64,000 nucleotides of DNA, taken from an uncultured Halomonas sp. (GTDB lineage: Bacteria; Pseudomonadota; Gammaproteobacteria; Pseudomonadales; Halomonadaceae). This document shows positions 56,321 through 64,000 of this stretch, piece by piece (positions within the stretch are counted from its first letter, which is position 1; the number at the start of each line of letters is the position of its first letter). Both the position numbers and the translations under genes were made by a program. The stretch is from positions 310,001 through 374,000 of the forward strand of contig NZ_CANLFS010000001.1 in assembly GCF_947490095.1 (NCBI RefSeq). The letters run 5' to 3'. The notes under the pieces were generated by a model. It made no database searches, was not told where the DNA came from, and was given only the letters and a program-made list of their open reading frames with translations.

Positions 56321-56530
56321 GTGGGCCAGAAGCCTGGCCATCGCCTGTTCGGCGTGTATCTCGGTAGTATCGAACAGGGGAACCTCGGTGTCGTCGCCCT
56401 GAATCAAGAGCCCGCCGAGGCTGTCTATGTCCTGCACTGCTTCCAGAAGAAAACCCAGAAGACGAGCAAGGCGGATCTCGACCTGGCCGAAGCCAGATAC
56501 CGCGTCTTGCTGAGTGAGGTGAAACAATGA
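56321..56530 (+). pseudogene. Remnant of a Gp49/HigB-type toxin gene
   Basis: The last 40 codons encode EAVYVLHCFQKKTQKTSKADLDLAEARYR, the conserved C-terminal half of phage Gp49-like RelE-fold toxins (usual form AVYVLHAFQKKS). The usual N-terminal half is not found upstream in this or the other frames, and no good start exists (GTG 56321 is the best). It overlaps the following antitoxin gene by four bases, as intact pairs do, so it looks like a decayed toxin. Confidence 0.65.
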
Positions 56531-56808
56531 GTAATGAGACATTCGACAGCGTGTGGGACGCCATCGAAGACACTGCCGCCGAAGCGGAAAACATGAGGCT
56601 GCGCTCTGGTCTGATGATGGCCCTTGAGCAGCACATTAACCGCCAGGGCTGGACCCAGGGCGAAGCCGCTAAGCGGATGGGCGTCACTCAGCCCAGGGTG
56701 TCCGATCTGATGCGTGGCAAAATCCACCTGTTTGGTCTCGATACGCTGGTAAACATGGTGGTAGCAGTGGGGTTACATGTCGAAATGCGCGTATTAGATG
56801 TCGCGTAA
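56527..56808 (+). CDS. XRE/HigA-type antitoxin of the damaged toxin pair
   Basis: The 93-residue protein has the HTH WTQGEAAKRMGVTQPRVSDLMRGKI (residues about 40-64) and a conserved end TLVNMVVAVGLHVEMRV. This is the XRE antitoxin family partnered with Gp49-like toxins. The ATG overlaps the toxin stop. The antitoxin outliving its toxin would leave a solitary DNA-binding protein. Confidence 0.85.
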   Translation: MSNETFDSVWDAIEDTAAEAENMRLRSGLMMALEQHINRQGWTQGEAAKRMGVTQPRVSDLMRGKIHLFGLDTLVNMVVAVGLHVEMRVLDVA

Positions 56809-56911
56809 GACAATCTAGTTATCAGAGGCGAGGCGAGAGTTGGCCGCTAGCGACTTGACAGAGCACTGTTAGAAATCTGGGCACCCAAGCCAGTAGCACT
56901 CGGATGTCTTG

Positions 56912-57199
56912 TCAGGCCGCCACCAGCCTTTTCACCTTGAGCTCGCTACGGTGCTGCTCGGCGTGCCACAGCTCGTACTGGGACTGCTGGCTCAGCCAAC
57001 TTTCCGCCGAGGTATCGAAGGCGATGGAGAGGCGGACCGCCATCTCGGGGCTGATACCCGCCTTCCCATTTAGCACGGCACTCAGCGTTTTACGGCTCAC
57101 GCCCAGTGCCTCTGCCGCCGCCGTGACGGAAAGGCCCAGAGGCTCCAGGCAGAGCTCTCGTAATACCTCGCCGGGATGAGGGGGGTTGTGCATCAGCAT
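56912..57199 (-). CDS. higA: HigA-family antitoxin
   Basis: The 95-residue protein has the HigA signature [11 protein letters not shown] at the start and the [37 protein letters not shown]. It neutralises HigB and represses the operon. It is encoded nine bp downstream of higB in the usual toxin-first order of higBA. Confidence 0.93.
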   Translation of the reverse strand: MLMHNPPHPGEVLRELCLEPLGLSVTAAAEALGVSRKTLSAVLNGKAGISPEMAVRLSIAFDTSAESWLSQQSQYELWHAEQHRSELKVKRLVAA

Positions 57200-57208
57200 G
57201 GCGTCACC

Positions 57209-57487
57209 TCAGTGGTAGTCCTCATAATTCACGATCTCGGCATCTCCGTCCACGAACCGGAAGGTCACGCGCCAGTTACCGCTAACGGTGACCGACCAGA
57301 TGCCGGTTCGATTACCCGATAGCCCATGCAATCGAAGCCCAGGCAGGTCCATATCCTTGGCATCCGATACGGCATGTAGACGGCCGAGAATGAGTCGAAG
57401 CCTCTTCGCATGTGCTGCCTGGATGCCCGCAGTGTTGCCGGTCTTGAAGAATTTGGCCAAGCCCTTGTGTTTGAAGCTTCGAATCAT
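57209..57487 (-). CDS. higB: HigB-family mRNA-cleaving toxin
   Basis: This 92-residue RelE-fold toxin has IRSFKHKGLAKFF at the N-terminus, GLRLHGLSGNRTGIWSVTVSGNWRVTFRF in the middle and an EIVNYEDYH end, all conserved in the HigB/RelE-like plasmid maintenance killer family. It is intact, unlike the other toxin locus 700 bp away. It is read convergently with the XRE gene. Confidence 0.92.
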   Translation of the reverse strand: MIRSFKHKGLAKFFKTGNTAGIQAAHAKRLRLILGRLHAVSDAKDMDLPGLRLHGLSGNRTGIWSVTVSGNWRVTFRFVDGDAEIVNYEDYH

Positions 57488-57530
57488 TCCTTAACTGTAA
57501 CCTGTAACGTTCTAGGTATCAAAGTCATGC

Positions 57531-58094
57531 TTAAGGCTTGCGCGCCAGCAGGGTGGCAAACTGCAGCCGCGCGCCGTTATGCATGGTGCCGACATCCTCG
57601 TTGTACTTGACCAGCTCCCAGCCCGCGTAGGCCTCGCGTAGCTGCCCGGCGCCGAGAGTAAAGGGGAAGCCCACCGGGCAGGGGTGCTCGGCGGTATCCA
57701 TGGCGCAGACGATCGTGTTGTAGCCGCCGGGCCGGGTGTGCGCCTGCATGTCGGCGATCACCGCTTCGACACGGCTCGGGTCGAGAAACATCAGGGTGAC
57801 GGTACAGGCGATCAGCCCGTACTCCTTGTCCAGCGCGGCGCGATTGATGTCGTACACCCGGGGTTCGATGTTATCGATCCCCTCCCGGCCGACGATCTGC
57901 TGCAGCACGTCGATGGCGCCGGGATTGTTGTCCACCGCGATCACATCGAAGCCCAGCTGACTGAGGTAGAGGGCATTGCGCCCGTTGGAGCAGCCCATGT
58001 CCAGGGCGCTGCAGGGCGCCACCACCCGGCATGTCTCGGCCACCTCGCTGTGCACGGGATTCAGGCCGTAGCGGCTATTCAGATCAGATGACAT
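57531..58094 (-). CDS. tehB: TehB-like SAM-dependent methyltransferase
   Basis: The 187-residue class I methyltransferase has the SAM loop ALDMGCSNGRNALYLSQLGFDVIAVD (motif I and acidic end of strand 2) and the TehB-type opening YGLNPVHSEV. IACTVTLMFL replaces the usual motif IV. TehB methylates tellurite or related oxyanions. The 45 bp just upstream carry three tandem repeats (58107-58149). Confidence 0.85.
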   Translation of the reverse strand: MSSDLNSRYGLNPVHSEVAETCRVVAPCSALDMGCSNGRNALYLSQLGFDVIAVDNNPGAIDVLQQIVGREGIDNIEPRVYDINRAALDKEYGLIACTVTLMFLDPSRVEAVIADMQAHTRPGGYNTIVCAMDTAEHPCPVGFPFTLGAGQLREAYAGWELVKYNEDVGTMHNGARLQFATLLARKP

Positions 58095-58106
58095 CGTATT
58101 CCCCTT

Positions 58107-58149
58107 GCCTTTTTATCAATGCCTTACTATCAATGCCTTTTTATCGAAT
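58107..58149. repeat. Three tandem 14-15-bp repeats upstream of tehB
   Basis: gcctttttatcaat, gccttactatcaat and gcctttttatcgaat follow each other at 58107-58120, 58121-58134 and 58135-58149. An inverted repeat atgcatc/gatgcat lies next to them at 58148-58168. They cover the promoter region of the minus-strand tehB gene. Confidence 0.7.
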
Positions 58150-58250
58150 GCATCACCATAAGATGCATCCATATTACTACTATTTAGACACGACGAAATA
58201 CCGACAGCCAGGATTTTTGCGGGCCGAACGCATCGACCCGGCACCATCGG

Positions 58251-58923
58251 CTAGAAGTTCGGGTTGATACTCAACGAGAGCATGGCCGAGAGCTGGCACA
58301 GCGGCCTTCCCGATATCTGCTGTAATTCGTTGAAGGCGTCCTGGACCCGCTGCTTGTCGCGCTGGCTCGTCGGCGCCTGATCAATGACTCCGGCGGCCAC
58401 CAGGCGGGCCACCACGTCGCTGGTCAACAGGAAGGTGTCCTTGCCGACCAGGCGCAGGAAGCCGGCGCCCGAGCGTCCCCCCAGGCGAGCGCCCCGCCTG
58501 GCCAGCAAGCGCCATAGACCGATGATGTCGTAACCGGGCCAGTTAGCGATGAACTCGCCGAAGCTGCCGCCATGCTCCCGGCGAATATCCAGAATGAACT
58601 GGGCGTTCCTGGGAATGGTATGCAGCTTGGTGCGGTGGCGAATGATGCGGTCGTTGTTCATGTAACCATCGACCTGCTCCGGGGTGAGCAAGACCATCGT
58701 CTCGGGGTCGAAGCCCCAGAAGGCGTCCTCGAAGGCGGGCCACTTGGCATCCACCACCGAGTGTTTCATGCCGGCCCGAAACACGCGCAGGCTCATGGCC
58801 GACAGGTAGCGATCATCGCCCAGTTGCGTCAGTTCGTCCGCCGACAGCGGCCTGGGCAGGAAGGCCTCCATGGCGTCGTCGGAGTCGAAGCGGCTACGCA
58901 CCGTGTCGTAGAGCCACCGATAG

Positions 58924-58937
<14 letters not shown>
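58251..58937 (-). CDS. tag: DNA-3-methyladenine glycosylase I family protein
   Basis: The 228-residue base-excision repair protein is of the Tag family. It has FRAGMKHSVVDAKWPAFEDAFWGFDPETMVLLT (lesion pocket, with SVVDAKW where E. coli has SWITVLKK), VDGYMNNDRIIRHRTKLHTIPRNAQFI and FLRLVGKDTFLLTSDVVARLVAAG. It belongs to the longer Tag-like branch without the classical Zn Cys near the start, so lesion range is uncertain. It overlaps the ABC exporter gene by 14 bases. Confidence 0.82.
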
Positions 58938-60801
<1,864 letters not shown>

Positions 60802-60882
60802 GATGACAATCCGATGGCATGAAATGGCCTGGGCCGCGCCGACCGGCGAGCCCAGGAGCTGGATGATACGACCAGGCCCGCG

Positions 60883-63800
60883 TCATTCTGCCTGTGGGGC
60901 AATGCGATAGCCCAGGGCATAGAGGGCCGGTACGAAGAACAGGGTGATCAGGGTGCCCACGGCCACGCCGCCGATCAGCACATAGGCCAGCGGCCCCCAG
61001 AAGCTGTCCAGGGTCAGCGGGATGAAGGCGAGTATCGCCGCCAGCGCCGTCAGCACCACCGGGCGGGCCCGCTGTACGGCCGCTTCCACCACGGCATCGC
61101 GCATCGTCATCTCGGCCCTGACGTTATCCGCCACCTGCTGGGTCAGGATCAGGGTGTTGCGCATCAGGATGCCCGCCAGGCCGATCAGCCCCAGGGTGGC
61201 CACGAAGCCGAACGGCTGATTGAACAGCAGCAGCGCGGCCACCGCCCCGATCAACCCCAGCGGGGCCGTCGCCATGACGATAAAGGTGCCGGCGAAGGAG
61301 CGCATCTGCAGCATGATGAAGATCAGCATCAGCACCACCATCAGCGGCTGCAGCGCCTGAATCGAGGCCTCGGCCTTGGCCGATTGCTCCACCGAGCCGC
61401 CAATCTGCAGCCGGTAGCCGGCAGGCAGGCGCTCGCGCAGCTCTCCCAGTGCCTCCCAGACCTCCTGGGTCACGTCGTTGGGCTGGGCCCCCTCGATCTC
61501 GGCGTTGACGGCCAGGAATGGCTGGCGGTCGATACGCTTGATCACCGGCTCCTCGAAGACCGTCTCCAGCTCCCCCAGCTGGGCGAGCGGTATCCGCCGT
61601 CCCTCGCGGTTCAGTATCTCCAGGCCCTGCAGGTCGACGCTGTCTGCCTGGGCCCCACGCCCCACGGCAGGCACCAGCCGGATGCCGTCACGCAGCTCGG
61701 TGATGGTCATGCCGTCGAGCTGGAACTGCAACTGACGCGCCACCTCGTCCGGGGTCAGGCCGATCAGCTGCAGCCGGTGATGATCCATGGCCAGGTGCAG
61801 CCGCGCCACCCGTTCATCCCACTCGAGGTGGGGGTCCCGTATGGCGGCATGGGCGGCCATCACCTCGCGGACCTCATGGCCGATGTCGCGCAGGCGGTCG
61901 GCGTCATCGCCCAGCACGCGGATGCTCACCGGCCAATCGACCGGCGGCCCGTAGAGCAGCTTCTGCACGCGCACCCGCGCCTCGGGGAAGTCACCGTCGG
62001 CGATATGCCCATTGAGCCTGTCGATCAGCCGCTCCCGCGCCTCGACACCCTCGGTCACCGCGATCAGCTTGGCAAACGCCGGATTGGGCTGTTCGGGGTT
62101 GGCGGAGATGAAGAAGCGCGGCGCCCCGGCCCCCACGTAGGCGGAAAGCGATTCCACGCCCTCGGCCCCGCCGATCAGCGCCTCGAGGCGACGCGTGGTC
62201 GCATCGGTGGCGCCGATGGCCGTGCCCTGGGGATGGTAGACGCTGATCAGCACCTCGGGGCGGTCGGAGCTGGGGAAGAACTGCTTCTCCACCGGCCCGG
62301 CCAGGCCCGCCGCGGCCGCCACCAGCAGCGCCACCGTGAGGGCCACCACGCTCTTGCGGTGGCGCACACAGGCACTGATGATGCCCCGCAGGCGCCGATA
62401 CCCGCGGGACTGATAGGCCTCGCCCGGGGCGTGGGTCGCGGTCTGTTCGGGTAGCAGCTTGACGCCCAGATAGGGGGTGAAGACCACCGCCACGATCCAC
62501 GACAGCAGCAGCGCAATGCACAGCACCCAGAAGATATTACCGGTGTATTCGCCCACGGCGGATTGCGCAAAGCCCACCGGCACGAAGCCGGCCACCGTGA
62601 CCAGGGTGCCGAACAGCATCGGGGCCGCGGTGACATGCCAGGCATGGGCGGCGGCCTCGAGGCGATCCCAGCCCGCCTCCATCTTCACGATCATCATCTC
62701 CAGGGCGATGATGGCGTCGTCGACCAAAAGCCCGAGGGCGATGATCAGGGCGCCGAGGGTCACGCGGTCCAGGTTGATCCCCATCGCCAGCATCGTCACG
62801 AAGGTCAGCGCCAGGGTCACCGGTATGGCGATCCCCACCACGATGCCGGCGCGCAGCCCGACCGCCAGCATGGTGACCAGCATCACCACCACCACGGCCA
62901 CCAGGAACTTCACCTGGAAGAGGTTCACCGCCCCGGCAATGGCGTCGGCCTGGTTGGTCATCACCTCCAGCGACATGCCCAGCGCCAGGCGCTGGCGCTC
63001 CTGCTGCCAGAAGGCGTCCAGGCGATCGCCGAAGGCCAGGCCGTTGACCCCGGTTTCCATCACCACGCCCAGCAGCAGGCTCTCCTCGCCGAAGGCGCGC
63101 ACCAGGTAGCTGGGCGGGTCTTCATAGCCGCGGGAGATCTCGGCGATATCGCCCAGGCGAATCAGCCGCTCGCCGATGCGGATCGGCACGTCGGCCAGCG
63201 TCTCGGGGTCGGAGAGGTCATGGGTCAGCCGCAGATAGAGGCGCGGCCCCCGGGTATCGATGCGCCCGGCCGGCAGCAGCCGGTTATGCGCCTGAATGGC
63301 GGAGAAGACGGCCTCGGGCGAAATGCCCAGGCTCTGCAGCCGGGCCAGGTCGAAGTCGACATGCATGCGCTCCTGACGCTCGCCCAGCACCTCGGCCTTG
63401 GTGACCCCCTCGACGCGCTGCAGCCGATCACGAATGTCCTCGGCCTCGCGTACCAGCTCGCGCATCGGCATGCCCGGGGCGCTCAAGGCCGCCAGGGAGA
63501 AGTAGACGTCGCCGAAGTCCTCGTTGATCACCGGCCCCAGCACGCCTTCGGGCAGACCAGGGGCGGCATCCTGCATCCGACGGCGCACCTGATAGAAGCG
63601 CTCCGTGATCGCCTCGCCGGGCACGGTATCCTCGAACTCCACCTTGAGGTCGGCGCGCCCGGGGCGAATGGTCGTCTCGATGCGGTAGAGATCATCGACC
63701 TCCTGGATATCCTTCTCCAGCGGGTCCACCACGCTCGCCTGGATCTCCTGCGGCGAGGCGCCGGGCCAGGCCGCCGAGACCATCATCACGCGCACGGTGA

Positions 63801-63927
63801 AGTCCGGGTCTTCCGCTCGCCCCAGGGAGGTGAAGGCATAGAGGCCCCCCAACAGCGCGATCACCAGGAAGAACAGCGTGACGGCGCGCTCGCGAACCGC
63901 CAGCGCCGAGAGGTTGGGAAAGCTCAC
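60883..63927 (-). CDS. RND efflux transporter, inner-membrane pump
   Basis: The 1014-residue proton-driven RND pump is of the AcrB/MexF superfamily. It has a typical N-terminal helix (AVTLFFLVIALLGGLYAF), large periplasmic porter loops (AAWPGASPQEIQASVVDPLE) and the TM4 proton-relay aspartates in LIIALGLLVDDAIIALEMM. The C-terminal half ends in GGVAVGTLITLFFVPALYALGY. The sequence style is of the heavy-metal-independent, short-loop branch often paired with one adaptor. The start is GTG 63927, overlapping the adaptor stop by four bases (GTGA). Confidence 0.92.
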   Translation of the reverse strand: MSFPNLSALAVRERAVTLFFLVIALLGGLYAFTSLGRAEDPDFTVRVMMVSAAWPGASPQEIQASVVDPLEKDIQEVDDLYRIETTIRPGRADLKVEFEDTVPGEAITERFYQVRRRMQDAAPGLPEGVLGPVINEDFGDVYFSLAALSAPGMPMRELVREAEDIRDRLQRVEGVTKAEVLGERQERMHVDFDLARLQSLGISPEAVFSAIQAHNRLLPAGRIDTRGPRLYLRLTHDLSDPETLADVPIRIGERLIRLGDIAEISRGYEDPPSYLVRAFGEESLLLGVVMETGVNGLAFGDRLDAFWQQERQRLALGMSLEVMTNQADAIAGAVNLFQVKFLVAVVVVMLVTMLAVGLRAGIVVGIAIPVTLALTFVTMLAMGINLDRVTLGALIIALGLLVDDAIIALEMMIVKMEAGWDRLEAAAHAWHVTAAPMLFGTLVTVAGFVPVGFAQSAVGEYTGNIFWVLCIALLLSWIVAVVFTPYLGVKLLPEQTATHAPGEAYQSRGYRRLRGIISACVRHRKSVVALTVALLVAAAAGLAGPVEKQFFPSSDRPEVLISVYHPQGTAIGATDATTRRLEALIGGAEGVESLSAYVGAGAPRFFISANPEQPNPAFAKLIAVTEGVEARERLIDRLNGHIADGDFPEARVRVQKLLYGPPVDWPVSIRVLGDDADRLRDIGHEVREVMAAHAAIRDPHLEWDERVARLHLAMDHHRLQLIGLTPDEVARQLQFQLDGMTITELRDGIRLVPAVGRGAQADSVDLQGLEILNREGRRIPLAQLGELETVFEEPVIKRIDRQPFLAVNAEIEGAQPNDVTQEVWEALGELRERLPAGYRLQIGGSVEQSAKAEASIQALQPLMVVLMLIFIMLQMRSFAGTFIVMATAPLGLIGAVAALLLFNQPFGFVATLGLIGLAGILMRNTLILTQQVADNVRAEMTMRDAVVEAAVQRARPVVLTALAAILAFIPLTLDSFWGPLAYVLIGGVAVGTLITLFFVPALYALGYRIAPQAE

Positions 63928-64000
63928 GGCCCGCCCTCCTCGCCCAGTGGCCGAACCGCCATGCCAGCCGTGAGCAGATGGGTGCCCAGGCTGATCACCG
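63924..64000 (-). CDS. 3' end of RND periplasmic adaptor (membrane fusion protein)
   Basis: The minus-strand frame enters from the right edge and ends with TGA at 63926-63924. It encodes VISLGTHLLTAGMAVRPLGEEGGP, which matches the usual C-terminus of RND membrane-fusion proteins (V-x-x-G-x-HLL-x-x-G-x-x-VRP). The overlap with the pump gene confirms the pair. Confidence 0.8.
   Translation of the reverse strand, partial: VISLGTHLLTAGMAVRPLGEEGGP

Noticed and set aside
60883-63927. Metal-efflux (CusA type) identity for the RND pump
   Set aside because: The proton-relay helix and loops look like the drug/solvent-type branch and no metal-binding adaptor features are visible; only the general RND call is supported.

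Overview
This is a GC-rich gammaproteobacterial chromosome window. The gene set points to a halophilic or haloalkaliphilic member of the Halomonadaceae (Halomonas type). The clues are a seven-function Mrp Na+/H+ antiporter operon, an extra Na+/H+ antiporter, a TRAP transporter, a liu leucine-degradation operon and strongly GC-ending codon use. The genus is inferred from gene content and style, not from a marker gene. No rRNA, tRNA or CRISPR array was seen.

Layout. 1-13.5 kb is mostly housekeeping: the 3' end of an unrecognised gene, nadB, ygfX/sdhE, ihfB, lapA-lapB, pyrF, a ComEA-like protein, an SDR enzyme, fxsA, groES-groEL behind a sigma32-type promoter, trmJ, a Na+/H+ antiporter and a DUF4105 protein. 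13.5-18.7 kb is a minus-strand group of a branched-chain aminotransferase, a histone-deacetylase-like amidohydrolase and a DctPQM TRAP transporter. 18.9-24.7 kb is mrpAB-C-D-E-F-G. 24.9-26.1 kb is a HisC-like aminotransferase.

26.1-36.8 kb is a self-contained catabolic module of acetoin-dehydrogenase type. A GAF/AAA+/Fis sigma54 activator (AcoR-like) is divergent from an eight-gene minus-strand operon: Tat-exported gluconate-dehydrogenase-type small subunit, GMC flavoprotein, E1 alpha, butanediol-dehydrogenase-like enzyme, E1 beta, free-standing lipoyl protein, E2 catalytic domain, lipoate ligase. A secreted VOC (glyoxalase-fold) protein lies at the far end. Both ends carry -24/-12 promoters preceded by related palindromes. 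The module is bracketed by the 3' 198 bp of the aminotransferase gene and a collinear, partly diverged second copy of it, so it looks like an acquired insert.

37-42 kb holds an MFS transporter, a coupled micro-protein, and a tungstate uptake operon (tupBCA) with a divergent HTH/substrate-binding regulator. 42-49 kb is the leucine/isovalerate operon liuABCDE behind a perfect LiuR-type palindrome, interrupted by two copies of a GTAAGCY-rich inverted repeat that also follows groEL.

49.1-51.4 kb is an AT-richer relic integron: a disrupted intI gene, an attI-like junction and two acetyltransferase cassettes (maa/nodL-like and catB-like, the latter with a nonsense codon), each with its own attC; one attC is strikingly like the Vibrio VCR. 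51.7-55 kb holds a DsbA-like protein and an arsenic operon (arsR-arsC-arsH-acr3). 55-64 kb has lipoate ligase lplA, two toxin-antitoxin loci (one with a damaged toxin), a tehB-like methyltransferase, tag, an MsbA-like ABC exporter and an RND efflux pump whose adaptor gene runs off the right edge.
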